Numbered from the stretch's first letter, positions 40,764-50,233 are shown. The stretch is DNA of 64,000 bases from Pantoea sp. AS-PWVM4 (GCF_000468095.1 NZ_ASZC01000019.1:92387-156386), one strand, 5' to 3'. Made by a program: numbers and translations. Notes: generated by a model not told the origin, from the letters alone.

Positions 40764-42188
40764 ATGACCAGTACCCTGATTCGCGGTGGGCGGATTATCA
40801 CGGCGGTGGACGATTATCACGCCGACATTCTGATCGAGAATGAAAAAATCGTCAGTATCGGACTGAATCTGCAACCTGGCGCTAACTGCCAGGTGATTGA
40901 AGCCAGTGGCATGCTGCTGTTCCCCGGTGGGGTTGATTGCCATACCCATATGGAAAACACCTTTGGCCCGTCAGTGACCGCAGATAACTTTAAATCGGGC
41001 ACCCGTTCGGCAGCCTATGGTGGCACCACCACCATTATCGATTTTGCCTTGCAGAATCACGGCACCAGCCCGTTGCAGGCCATCGAGCGCGCGCAATCCA
41101 AAGCGGATAACGTCGCCAGCATCGATTATGGCTTTCACGTCATTATCACCGAGGTGGATAAGCAGGTACTGGAGGATATGCGCTACGCCATCCGTCATGA
41201 AGGCGTTTCCAGCTTCAAGATGTTTATGGCGTATCCCGGCACGGTGATGTCCGATGATGCGGCCATTTTCCAGGCGATGCGCATGGTCGGCCAGCATGGC
41301 GGCATGGTGGCACTGCACGCAGAAAACGGCACCATCGTCGAATTGCTGATTCAGGAAGCGCTGGCACAGGGACACACCTCGCCACGCCATCATGCCCTGA
41401 CACGCCCCGCACTGCTGGAAGGGGAAGCGACCCATCGCGGCATTAAGCTGGCGGAACTGGCGGAGGCGCCGGTCTACTTTGTCCATCTTTCGGCAAAAGA
41501 AGCGTTGAAACATGTGGTGGAAGCGCGCGACCTCGGCATCCCGGTATTCGCCGAAACCTGCCCGCATTATCTGTTCTTTGATGAGTCGTCTTACGCTGAC
41601 AGCGACGAATCCGACAGCTTTGATGGCGCACGCTTCGTGATGAGCCCGCCGCTGCGTTCGAAAGAAGCGCAAAACGCGCTGTGGACGGCGCTGAAAACCG
41701 ATGACCTGCAACTGATTTCTACCGACCATTGCCCGTACTGCATGAAGGAAGGCCATTTAGGGAAAATTAATCAGAAACCGCTGGGTGCCAACGATTTCTC
41801 CAAAATTCCTAACGGCGTGCCCGGCGTCGAAACCCGTATGACGGTGGTGTATGACGGCGGCGTGCGCAGTGGCCGTATTTCGCTTAATCGCTTTGTCGAG
41901 CTGATGTCCACCGCCCCGGCCAAGCTGTTCGGTCTGTTCCCGCAAAAGGGCACCATCGCGGTGGGTAGCGATGCCGATATCGTCATCTTTGATCCCAACG
42001 AAAAACACACCATCAGCGCTGCAACACAACACAGCGATGTGGATTTCACGCTGTTTGAAGGGCATCAGGTGCAGGGCAAAGTGAAGAAAGTGCTGCTGCG
42101 CGGCGAGCTGCTGGTGAGTAATGACCAATGGGTAGGCAAAACCGGCCAGGGACGCTTTATCCCGCGTGGTGAAGTGGGTAAATGGTAG
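40764..42188 (+). CDS. hydA: Hydantoinase/dihydropyrimidinase
   Basis: 474-residue cyclic amidohydrolase. The binuclear metal site is complete: DCHTHME, carboxylated Lys in SSFKMFMAYPG near residue 154, His in VALHAENG, His in FVHLSAKEA and Asp in ISTDHCPY. It opens hydantoins, dihydropyrimidines or related cyclic amides to N-carbamoyl acids. No N-carbamoylase is present in the window, so the following step is missing or another substrate ring is used. It starts behind GGAG, 18 bases after the lyase gene, in the same operon. Confidence 0.9.
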   Translation: MTSTLIRGGRIITAVDDYHADILIENEKIVSIGLNLQPGANCQVIEASGMLLFPGGVDCHTHMENTFGPSVTADNFKSGTRSAAYGGTTTIIDFALQNHGTSPLQAIERAQSKADNVASIDYGFHVIITEVDKQVLEDMRYAIRHEGVSSFKMFMAYPGTVMSDDAAIFQAMRMVGQHGGMVALHAENGTIVELLIQEALAQGHTSPRHHALTRPALLEGEATHRGIKLAELAEAPVYFVHLSAKEALKHVVEARDLGIPVFAETCPHYLFFDESSYADSDESDSFDGARFVMSPPLRSKEAQNALWTALKTDDLQLISTDHCPYCMKEGHLGKINQKPLGANDFSKIPNGVPGVETRMTVVYDGGVRSGRISLNRFVELMSTAPAKLFGLFPQKGTIAVGSDADIVIFDPNEKHTISAATQHSDVDFTLFEGHQVQGKVKKVLLRGELLVSNDQWVGKTGQGRFIPRGEVGKW

Positions 42189-42197
42189 GAGAGCGCA

Positions 42198-42416
42198 ATG
42201 CCTTACTATGATTATCTCTGTTCAGACTGCGGCGCATTTGAGTTGCGCCGTTCTGTGGCGGCGCGCGATGAACCCGCGCCCTGCCCGATCTGCCAGAAAA
42301 ACGCCGAACGGAAGGTCAGTTTTCAACCGGTGTTGCTGCGCAGCAAACCGGGCGCGGAGGTGCGCAACCCGTTGCATGTTGAGGGATGCCCCTGCTGTCC
42401 CGGCGTCATTAAGTAA
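42198..42416 (+). CDS. FmdB-family zinc-ribbon protein
   Basis: 72 residues. MPYYDYLCSDCG with a second pair CPIC forms the zinc ribbon of the FmdB family, often found next to amidase, formamidase and hydantoinase genes and described as regulatory. The C-terminus has an extra Cys cluster CPCCPG. It is last of the six-gene operon, 9 bases after the hydantoinase stop, behind GGAGAGC. Confidence 0.85.
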   Translation: MPYYDYLCSDCGAFELRRSVAARDEPAPCPICQKNAERKVSFQPVLLRSKPGAEVRNPLHVEGCPCCPGVIK

Positions 42417-42423
42417 GTGGCTG

Positions 42424-42450
42424 AAGGGTATGCGGTTGACGCATACCCTT
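42424..42450. terminator. Bidirectional terminator
   Basis: AAGGGTATGCG-GTTGA-CGCATACCCTT: a perfect 11-base stem with five-base loop, between the convergent FmdB and gntR genes, seven bases from each stop. The A/T ends give only short U runs. Confidence 0.72.
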
Positions 42451-42457
42451 GCGGCGA

Positions 42458-43108
42458 TTAATTGCCTTCGGTGATCCGTTTCAACACAAAGGCTGACAGG
42501 TTTCTGATATGCGTTCTCACCGCCTGGCTGGCCGCCGCGGCATCGCCACTTTTCCACGCATTGAGAATCGCCAGATGTTCTTCACGATCTTCTTCGATGC
42601 GGTTGAATGGCGTGATCAACTCGAACATTCGACTCTGGGTGCGCGCCTGCTCAATCATCCGCGCCAGCACCGCATTACCCGAGTGCTGCGCGAACAGCGT
42701 GTGCACGGTATCGTCAACATCCCAGTAGGCTTGTTCCGGTTGGCCCGGCGACAGGGACTGCACCTGGTCAGCAAGCTGATTAATCACATCAGGTTCTATC
42801 TTGTTGATGGACAACGCAATGGCTTCGGTTTCCAGCAGCTCACGCACTTTCATGATCTGAAAATATTCCTGAGCGCTGATAAAGCGCACGGAATATGAAC
42901 GGGCGCTCGACCTGACCAGCAATCCCTCACCTTCGAGCCGCAACAACGCTTCACGCAATGGCGTACGGGAAATATTGAGTTCTTCAACCAGTCGCCCTTC
43001 AACCACCGCCCCACCACTACGCAGGGTTTTCTCCAGGATCATACGGCGCAGTGTCTGATAGGCCAGTTCACCTAACTTCTCTGCTGAGGCTTGTTTTACT
43101 GAGGTCAC
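42458..43108 (-). CDS. GntR-family regulator, FCD (FadR-like) subgroup
   Basis: 216 residues. A winged HTH (about 10-75, with LVEELNISRTPLREALLRLEGEGLL) is followed by an FCD helical effector domain with metal-type His residues (VHTLFAQHSGNAVLARM, EHLAILNAW). Its promoter carries a sequence resembling the site between the importer and dehydrogenase operons, so it likely controls both and itself. Members often sense organic acids or amino-acid derivatives. Confidence 0.9.
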   Translation of the reverse strand: MTSVKQASAEKLGELAYQTLRRMILEKTLRSGGAVVEGRLVEELNISRTPLREALLRLEGEGLLVRSSARSYSVRFISAQEYFQIMKVRELLETEAIALSINKIEPDVINQLADQVQSLSPGQPEQAYWDVDDTVHTLFAQHSGNAVLARMIEQARTQSRMFELITPFNRIEEDREEHLAILNAWKSGDAAAASQAVRTHIRNLSAFVLKRITEGN

Positions 43109-43139
43109 TTGCTACTCACCATTAAGACATTTACTGGAA

Positions 43140-43160
43140 AGTATACAATACGTGTACGAT
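43140..43160. promoter_or_regulatory. Putative GntR/FCD operator, site 2
   Basis: On the minus strand ATCGTACACGT is followed at an 11-base step by ATTGTATACT, the same layout as site 1 at 36887. It lies 32 bases before the gntR start, suggesting autoregulation. Confidence 0.55.
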
Positions 43161-43222
43161 TGAAAAAAGGAGTAAAGTCTGAGAATTAGCACGGCCTGCC
43201 CGGCGATTTATCTTGCCTGGCG

Positions 43223-45679
43223 TTACAAACGTGGTGCCGGTTTTTGCGTTTGCCAGATATGCTGACAATATTCGCCGATGGCGCGGTCTGAAGAAAAGAT
43301 ACCGGAACGGGCACAGTTGAGTACTGACATTTGCGTCCAATGGCGCTGATCCTGCCATGCCTCACTGACACGCTCCTGACAGGCTGCATAGTCGGCATAA
43401 TCAGCCAGTACCAAAAACGGGTCATAATTTAGCAAATTATCGAGCAGAGGGGCGAACAACGCTTTGTCCCCGCGTGAGAATCGCCCTGCGGCGATCTGAT
43501 CGATCGCATCACGCAGCTCATCATTGACCTGGACATAATCCCCAGGACGATACCCGGTGCGTTTCAGCGCCTCCACCTGTTGTGCGGTCATACCAAAAAC
43601 GAAAAAATTATCCCCACCCACCTGCTGCCGAATTTCCACATTAGCACCATCCAGCGTGCCGATAGTCAACGCGCCATTCATCATGAACTTCATGTTGCCG
43701 GTTCCTGAGGCTTCTTTGCCTGCGGTTGAAATCTGCTCGGACAGATCTGCTGCCGGATAGATTAAATGGCCGTTCTTAACATTAAAGTCCGGATAAAACA
43801 CCACCTTCATCCGTCCTCCTATCACCGGGTCACGATTGACGACTTCGGCAATACCGGTAATCAGGCGAATCATCAATTTTGCCATCCAATAACCTGGTGC
43901 CGCTTTCCCGCCGAAGATAAAACAGCGCGGAGCTGCTTGCTGGTCAGGATGGCGAACTAAACGACGATACAGACAGATCATATACAGCGCATTAAGGTGT
44001 TGGCGCTTGTACTCATGAATACGTTTCACCTGAATATCGAACATCATCTCAGGCGCAATCCTGACGCCGACTAATTGGCTGATACGTCCAGCCAGCGCCG
44101 CCTTGTTGTTGAGGCGAATGGCGCGCCAGTCCTGCTGAAAGGCGACGTCATCAGCATAGTCACTCAGCGCTTCAAGCCGGGTCAGGTCACTGCGCCAGCC
44201 AGCACCCAGGGTTTCATCAAGCAAACTCGCCAGACCGGGATTACTCAGCATCAGAAAGCGCCGTGGCGTCACCCCATTGGTGACATTAAGAAATCGCTTC
44301 GGATACATGTCGGCAAAATCACGCAGCACCGTTTGCCGGAGCAGTTCAGAATGCAGCGCAGCCACGCCGTTAACCGCATGGCTGCCCACCGAGGCCAGAT
44401 GGGCCATCCGCACTTTTTTCTCGCCCTGTTCATCGATCAATGACATCCGTACGACGCGTGCCTCATCACCAGGAAAAGCGTTACGCACCTCTTCCAGAAA
44501 GCGTCGGTTGATTTCATAGATGATTTCCAACAGCCGGGGCAGCAGATTTTGCATTAACGGCAAGCCCCAGGTCTCCAGCGCCTCGGGCAGTAAGGTGTGA
44601 TTGGTATAGGCGAAGGTATTCAGGGTGATTGACCAGGCGTCATCCCATGCCATCTGGCGTTCATCCACCAGCAGGCGCATCAGTTCAGCCACGGCGATTG
44701 AGGGATGCGTATCGTTCAACTGCACAGCTAAACGCTCAGCAAAATGAGCAACGGGTGTATGGCTGATATCCATCAGCCGCAGCATGTCCTGCAACGAGCA
44801 GGAAACAAAAAAGTATTGCTGGGCAAGGCGTAGCCGTTTACCCACATCCGGTTCGTCATTGGGATAAAGTACTTTTGACAGGGTTTCCGAAACGACTTTC
44901 TCCTCCACCGCCTGATAATAATCACCGGCGTTGAAGTCCTCAAAATCAAAAGACTCGACTGCTTCACTCTTCCACAGCCGCAACAGATTGCAGGTATCGA
45001 CGCGATATCCCTGGATCGGCACATCGTATGCCACGCCTTTTACCTGACGGGCCGGTATCCATTGCACACGCAACCGATCCTGGGCATCGGTTTGCATTTG
45101 CGTGTACCCGCCAAAGCAAACGTAAAAGCTAACGTCCGGCCGAACAATTTCCCACGGCGTGCCCATTTTCAGCCATTTGTCAGTACGCTCAACCTGCCAG
45201 CCATCGACGATATCCTGATCGAAAATGCCAAACTCGTAGCGAATACCGTAGCCGATGGCCGGAATCTCCAGCGTCGCCAGCGAATCAAGATAACACGCCG
45301 CCAGCCGACCCAAACCACCGTTACCCAACCCCGGCTCCTCCTCCAGCGCCAGCAACGCATCAAGATCTTGTCCGAGCGCACGCATCGCTGCTCGTGCCTC
45401 ATCTTCAAGGCCGAGACTCAACAGGTTACAGCCAAGCTGTGGCCCGATGAGAAACTCTGCCGACAAGTAACAGGCAACCTTCACATGATGTTCCGCATAG
45501 GTTTTGGTCGACGCTGCCCAGCTTTCCAGCATGCGATCTTTGACGGTGAAAGCCAGCGCCATATACCAGTCCTGCGGCGTGGCGATATCCGGATAGCGCG
45601 CCTGGCGGCAAATCAGGTTTCGGACAACATCGTTTTGAAAATCAGGGTCTGTGGCGGGAGTTGGGGTGGCGTCTTGCAT
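43223..45679 (-). CDS. glgP: Glycogen/maltodextrin phosphorylase
   Basis: 818-residue GT35 phosphorylase that releases glucose 1-phosphate from alpha-1,4-glucans. Present are GLGNGGLGRLAACYLDSLA, the LNDTHPS and NVTNGVTPRRF segments, KRIHEYKRQ, and the PLP Lys in EASGTGNMKFMMNGALTIG. It is full length with a normal C-terminus (SSDRAIGEYCQHIW). ATG 45679 follows GAGGC. It differs considerably from the E. coli GlgP sequence as I recall it (CYLSAEFLIGPQLGCN, MAHLASVGSHAVNGV), so it may be a second, laterally acquired phosphorylase. It stands alone, without glg or mal genes around it. Confidence 0.9.
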   Translation of the reverse strand: MQDATPTPATDPDFQNDVVRNLICRQARYPDIATPQDWYMALAFTVKDRMLESWAASTKTYAEHHVKVACYLSAEFLIGPQLGCNLLSLGLEDEARAAMRALGQDLDALLALEEEPGLGNGGLGRLAACYLDSLATLEIPAIGYGIRYEFGIFDQDIVDGWQVERTDKWLKMGTPWEIVRPDVSFYVCFGGYTQMQTDAQDRLRVQWIPARQVKGVAYDVPIQGYRVDTCNLLRLWKSEAVESFDFEDFNAGDYYQAVEEKVVSETLSKVLYPNDEPDVGKRLRLAQQYFFVSCSLQDMLRLMDISHTPVAHFAERLAVQLNDTHPSIAVAELMRLLVDERQMAWDDAWSITLNTFAYTNHTLLPEALETWGLPLMQNLLPRLLEIIYEINRRFLEEVRNAFPGDEARVVRMSLIDEQGEKKVRMAHLASVGSHAVNGVAALHSELLRQTVLRDFADMYPKRFLNVTNGVTPRRFLMLSNPGLASLLDETLGAGWRSDLTRLEALSDYADDVAFQQDWRAIRLNNKAALAGRISQLVGVRIAPEMMFDIQVKRIHEYKRQHLNALYMICLYRRLVRHPDQQAAPRCFIFGGKAAPGYWMAKLMIRLITGIAEVVNRDPVIGGRMKVVFYPDFNVKNGHLIYPAADLSEQISTAGKEASGTGNMKFMMNGALTIGTLDGANVEIRQQVGGDNFFVFGMTAQQVEALKRTGYRPGDYVQVNDELRDAIDQIAAGRFSRGDKALFAPLLDNLLNYDPFLVLADYADYAACQERVSEAWQDQRHWTQMSVLNCARSGIFSSDRAIGEYCQHIWQTQKPAPRL

Positions 45680-45966
45680 GTTTTTGCCTCGCGTTGGCAT
45701 ACACATCAGCACCCCAGATGCCTTGTTGGTGAACGGCATCCAGCTGGGTAGCGATGTTAATAATCACCTTAGTCAACAACCTGAAGGGAGGCAACCGAAG
45801 CGTTGGACCAGAATGCGGGATAATGAGTGCATCATGAACTCACCGGAGTGTTAACGTTTTCGTTGAAATAGCCACTTTTGTTAGTGAATTTTTTTTCCCG
45901 TTACCCTTTTCGCGCTAAATTGAGATATCGTTATCGTTTTCGCGGTGTTGTTAGGGGATTTGGGCA

Positions 45967-47511
45967 ATGCGTATAGGTTTAGTGGTTCTCGCCGAAAAGT
46001 ATGACATCGAATTGGCACAACCTCTGCGTGTTGAGTCATTTATTGGAACCGTTCGTACCAGCCATGAGCGTAGTGGTTATATAGAGAACCGATATCCGCC
46101 GAGTTACCAGCCTGTCGATGACTTCGCAGGTCACTTCGAATTCGGTTTGAAGTATGAAGAGATCCATCTGGAATTTTTTGCCCGTCTGTTTGCAGTCGTC
46201 GGTCCTGAGCCAATTGAAGCCTGGTGCCGACAGGAGCCTTTTGGCCAGTATGCCAGGCGTACTGGATTCCTGTATGAATGGCTTACCGGGCAACGGCTGG
46301 ATGTGCCAGATGTCAGCAATAGTCGCTATGTCGATGTGATCTCGCCAAAGCATTATCTCACCCGGACAGCAGTTCAACGGGTGCAGCGTTGGAGGATCAA
46401 TAATAATCTGCCGGGAACTTCCGTATTCTGTCCTCTGGTGCGTCGCACAGCAACGGTCCAGGAGGCATTGCAGTTTGATCTGAGCAGTGCGCTGAAAGAG
46501 CTGGATAACGCATTTGGTGCCGACATTCTGCTGCGCACCGCCAGCTGGTTAACATTTAAAGAGTCACGGGCCAGCTTTCTGATTGAAAAGGAAGCCGATC
46601 AGGCCGATCGTATCCAGCGTTTTGCCCATGTTATCGCTCAATACTGTGGTCGTATTAACGCTCCCCTGAGTGATGCCAGTTTACATACCCTGCAAAAAGG
46701 GATCCTGGGTCATGATGCTATTGGGCTTGGCCTGCGTCGCTCACCCGTTTTTGTTGGCCAGGCAACGATGCGTGAAGATATTGTGCATTATGTTGCTCCG
46801 CAGTTTGAAGATGTACCACAGTTCATGACAGGACTTAATGCCTTCGACGAAGCAACGCGTGGCGCTGAGCCGTTGGCCCGCGCGGCAGTTCTGGCATTCG
46901 GCTTTGTTTATATCCATCCCATGCGCGATGGTAACGGTCGAATTCATCGGTTTCTCATTAATGATACGCTAATACGTGATAAGGCTATCCCCGAGGGCGT
47001 GATCCTGCCAGTATCCGCTACCATTACCAGCTCGCTGGATTTCCGCGCCGGATATGATCGTACACTTGACGTCTTTTCACAGCGGTTTATGCAACGCTAT
47101 GCGGCATCATATCGATTTGGTGAATTAGTCACTTATCAGGATGGCACTCCCAGTAACTTCTATTTTGATGATTATGAAGATGCACGCTTCGCCTGGCGTT
47201 ATCCGGATTTAACTGAACACGTCCTGTATATCGCACGCGTCGTACAACACACCGTACGCAAAGAAATGGCGGATGAAGCCAGAGTGCTGGTGATTTTCCA
47301 GCAAGCCCAGGAGAGGCTTAAAGAAATCCTGGAAATGCCGGACCAGGATGCAAACCGTATTATTCGCTCGCTCAAAGAGAACGGTTGGCAGGTTTCCGGC
47401 AAATTGCAAAAGCAATATCCCGTCCTGGCAGATGCTGGCCGATCGGAAAGGATTATCAATGCAGTTCGCTCGGCCTTTGAAGAAGGGAATTCTGCCAGTA
47501 ATGGCGAGTGA
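45967..47511 (+). CDS. Fic-domain protein (AMPylase family)
   Basis: 514 residues. The Fic core motif HPMRDGNGRIHR is at about 316-327 with the catalytic His and both Arg/Gly elements intact. A candidate N-terminal inhibitory helix, SFLIEKE near residue 201 (S-x-x-x-E), fits class II self-inhibited Fic proteins. The C-terminal 140 residues (YLDDYED-like, HTVRKEMADEARVLVIF) look helical and end in a short winged-helix-like part. Fic enzymes transfer AMP or related groups to Ser/Thr/Tyr of target proteins. No small antitoxin gene is next to it. The upstream region is A/T rich with no clear ribosome site. Confidence 0.85.
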   Translation: MRIGLVVLAEKYDIELAQPLRVESFIGTVRTSHERSGYIENRYPPSYQPVDDFAGHFEFGLKYEEIHLEFFARLFAVVGPEPIEAWCRQEPFGQYARRTGFLYEWLTGQRLDVPDVSNSRYVDVISPKHYLTRTAVQRVQRWRINNNLPGTSVFCPLVRRTATVQEALQFDLSSALKELDNAFGADILLRTASWLTFKESRASFLIEKEADQADRIQRFAHVIAQYCGRINAPLSDASLHTLQKGILGHDAIGLGLRRSPVFVGQATMREDIVHYVAPQFEDVPQFMTGLNAFDEATRGAEPLARAAVLAFGFVYIHPMRDGNGRIHRFLINDTLIRDKAIPEGVILPVSATITSSLDFRAGYDRTLDVFSQRFMQRYAASYRFGELVTYQDGTPSNFYFDDYEDARFAWRYPDLTEHVLYIARVVQHTVRKEMADEARVLVIFQQAQERLKEILEMPDQDANRIIRSLKENGWQVSGKLQKQYPVLADAGRSERIINAVRSAFEEGNSASNGE

Positions 47512-47577
47512 GGTGTAAACATGGCCCTTAACGTACAGTGATCGCTTCAATAGCCAACTGCATTTTATGAGGAACTT

Positions 47578-48597
47578 ATGAACTTCAGGCATGAACTGCT
47601 GAATATGTTGCACAGCGCTCCCGAATCGCGTATTTCGCTGGCAGAGCAGCTTGAAGTCACACGTCCCTACATCACCAAACTCACCAATGCCTTGCTGGCA
47701 GAAGGTGTCATTGAGCAGACGGAACAACTGAGTTCGGGCGGTGGACGACCCAGAACACTACTGGCAGTGCGCAAACGTCAATACTTCAGCCTCAATATCA
47801 TGGTGCGGGAGCTGACGGTGGAAGCAACCATCAATGATTATCACACGGGCGAGATGGCTCTGGCTGCGGAAACCATGACATTTAGCGCTCCGGTCACGCT
47901 GACATTATTTATTGAAACCGTGCAAGGGTTAGTAATCCGTCTGTGCCGGGTCGCCGGTATTGAAGCCGGACGTCTGAAACACGTTGGCATCGCCCTACAG
48001 GGCGGCATTGAGCAGGATACCGGTGTGGTCAAATGGTGCCCGGCGTTTGTTGAGCGTGATATCCCGCTTAAAGCGCAACTGATGCTGGCGACGGCGTTGA
48101 GTGTTGCGGTGGTAAATATTGCCTGGTGCTCCAGCTATATGCTGGCAAAAACGGGGATGCTGAAGGGATCGTGGATCGCGTTGATGCCCGGATTGGGTAG
48201 CCTCGGCTTTGGCTACTATATCAACGGTAAACCGGTGTTTGGCGATAACGGTTTCTATCCCGAAATTGTGCATCTCCCTTATCCGGGAGGGCTAGAAAAA
48301 GCGTTTTCTTTCAACGGTGAACCCGATGATCAACAGGTTTCCTCCAGCATCGACGCGCTGCTTTTTGCCATTCACTGCACGGCCCCGGTACACAATATTA
48401 AGCAGGTGGTTCTGACCGGTGAGTTCTTTGATGACGTGCCTGCCGACTTTATCCCGCATATCGTCGCACGCTTGGCCAGCCACCCCAGCCCGCATATCAA
48501 TACCCTGCAACTTCGCTACATCAAAACGCAGCGCTTTTACAGCATGAAAGGATTAGTCCGACTGAGTTCGGATGCCATAACTCCGTTGATTGGCTGA
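47578..48597 (+). CDS. ROK-family-like transcriptional regulator, degenerate sugar domain
   Basis: 339 residues. The N-terminal winged HTH (SLAEQLEVTRPYITKLTNALLAEGVI, about 20-50, with SSGGGRPRTLL wing) is followed by an actin-fold domain. The usual ROK features are missing: no DIGGT-type phosphate loop (reads LNIMVRELTVEATI) and no CxCGxxGCxE zinc motif after GDNGFYPEIVHL. It therefore probably binds an effector differently from NagC/Mlc. It lies 66 bases after fic and 100 bases before the DUF1593 gene, which it may control. Start behind GAGGAACTT. Confidence 0.78.
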   Translation: MNFRHELLNMLHSAPESRISLAEQLEVTRPYITKLTNALLAEGVIEQTEQLSSGGGRPRTLLAVRKRQYFSLNIMVRELTVEATINDYHTGEMALAAETMTFSAPVTLTLFIETVQGLVIRLCRVAGIEAGRLKHVGIALQGGIEQDTGVVKWCPAFVERDIPLKAQLMLATALSVAVVNIAWCSSYMLAKTGMLKGSWIALMPGLGSLGFGYYINGKPVFGDNGFYPEIVHLPYPGGLEKAFSFNGEPDDQQVSSSIDALLFAIHCTAPVHNIKQVVLTGEFFDDVPADFIPHIVARLASHPSPHINTLQLRYIKTQRFYSMKGLVRLSSDAITPLIG

Positions 48598-48700
48598 TTT
48601 TTGTGATCTGAACATCATTCCGCCAACGTTTTTTTTACTTTGTTTCCTTGGTTAACTAAGTTGGAAGCCCATCTTTAAATGGCAAACCCACAGGAAACAG

Positions 48701-50233
48701 ATGAAACGTCATAACAACAACATAGCCCTGCCGGTACTTACCCTGACGGCGGTTTTGATCGCGCCTTTCAACGCCCTTGCGGCAGACACCGTTCAGGATA
48801 TCGCAGCAAAAACGGTGCCATTCCAGACCAAACCACGAGTGTTCGTCTTATCCGATATCGGTAACGAACCCGACGACCAGATGTCACTCACGCGTTTTCT
48901 GCTGTACAGCAATGAAATGAACATAGAAGGTTTGGTTGCCACCACCTCAACCTGGCAGCGCAATAAAGTCAGCCCGGAGATGATGGAATTGGTAGTGGGA
49001 CATTATGCCGAGGTGCAACCTAACCTGCTGAAACATAAACCGGATTACCCGAGTGCGGCTACGCTGAAAGCGTTGATCGCCGCCGGACAAGCCGCTTACG
49101 GCATGGCCGATGTCGGTGCCGGGAAATCGACTGCGGGTTCGGCATTGCTGGTCAAAGCCATTGAACGCTCGACGGACAGTAAACGCCCGCTGTATATCAA
49201 TCTGTGGGGCGGCGCTAACACGCTGGCACAGGCATTGACCGATCTGTCAGCCAGCCATCCGGCAGATAAGGTAACGGCGCTGACGAAAAACCTGATCGTC
49301 TATTCCATCTCGGATCAGGATGATGCCGGGCACTGGATTCGCGTCCATTACCCGCAGATCACTTACATCGTTGATCCTTCCAGTCAAAAAGGTGAGGATT
49401 ATGCGCGCGCGACCTGGACCGGAATTAGCGGCGACCGTTATTACCGCAATGCCCCAGGCGCAGATTTCACCACCGTGTCGCAATCCTGGCTGGACAAGAA
49501 CATCCGCAGCAAAGGACCGATGGGCAAAGGTTATCTGCAATACGCCTTTATCATGGAAGGGGATACCCCCGCATTTCTCGGATTGATCCGTAACGGACTT
49601 GCCAGCGAAATGAACCCTGGCTGGGGCGGCTGGGGTGGGCGTTACATCGTACGTACGCCGCAAAACGAACCGCATCCGATCTGGACCAGTGGCGGTGACT
49701 TTTTCCCCGGCAACCCGAATGGCGCGGATACGGTGACCGGGGCCGATGGTCAACAATACACCTCCAATCAGGCCACTATCTGGCGCTGGCGTGCAGCCTT
49801 CCAGCACGATTTTGCGGCACGTATGGACTGGACCATCAAGGACTTCCAGCACAGTAACCATAATCCGCAGGTGGTGGTAAATGGTTCATCAGGCCAGCAA
49901 CCGCTGTTTATCAAGGCCAAAGTGGGCGAAACCCTGCGCCTGGATGCCAAAGGAACGCAAGATCCTGACGGCGATAAACTCAGCTACCAATGGTTCGCCT
50001 ATCCTGAAGCGACCTCGGCCATTTCCCAGCAGATCGACATCAAACAAGTACAGGGTGTGCGTGGTGAAGACTATCTGAGTGCTCCACCAGTTTTGCAGGT
50101 AACGAAAGAGAGCGGGAATCAGGCGGAGATAACAATCCGTAATCCGGGTACGGAGCACGTAATTCTGGCCGTGACCGATAGCGGAACACCTTCGCTCACC
50201 TCGTACCGTAGAATAATTGTGAAAGCAGAGTAA
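48701..50233 (+). CDS. Exported DUF1593 (nucleoside hydrolase-like) protein
   Basis: 510 residues with a Sec signal (1-27, ending ALAAD). The main domain begins RVFVLSDIGNEPDDQMSLTRFLLYSNE, the DUF1593/nucleoside-hydrolase-like Asp cluster, and continues to about residue 370. The C-terminal 120 residues (GETLRLDAKGTQDPDGDKLSYQW) form a PKD/cadherin-like beta domain as in the cellulose-binding Sde182-type proteins. An N-ribosidic or glycosidic bond in the periplasm is a reasonable target; the substrate is not known. It follows the ROK-like regulator in the same direction. Confidence 0.85.
   Translation: MKRHNNNIALPVLTLTAVLIAPFNALAADTVQDIAAKTVPFQTKPRVFVLSDIGNEPDDQMSLTRFLLYSNEMNIEGLVATTSTWQRNKVSPEMMELVVGHYAEVQPNLLKHKPDYPSAATLKALIAAGQAAYGMADVGAGKSTAGSALLVKAIERSTDSKRPLYINLWGGANTLAQALTDLSASHPADKVTALTKNLIVYSISDQDDAGHWIRVHYPQITYIVDPSSQKGEDYARATWTGISGDRYYRNAPGADFTTVSQSWLDKNIRSKGPMGKGYLQYAFIMEGDTPAFLGLIRNGLASEMNPGWGGWGGRYIVRTPQNEPHPIWTSGGDFFPGNPNGADTVTGADGQQYTSNQATIWRWRAAFQHDFAARMDWTIKDFQHSNHNPQVVVNGSSGQQPLFIKAKVGETLRLDAKGTQDPDGDKLSYQWFAYPEATSAISQQIDIKQVQGVRGEDYLSAPPVLQVTKESGNQAEITIRNPGTEHVILAVTDSGTPSLTSYRRIIVKAE

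Noticed and set aside
45967..48597. Fic and the following regulator as a toxin-antitoxin pair
   Set aside because: The Fic protein appears to carry its own inhibitory helix, and the neighbour is a ROK-like regulator much larger than Fic antitoxins.
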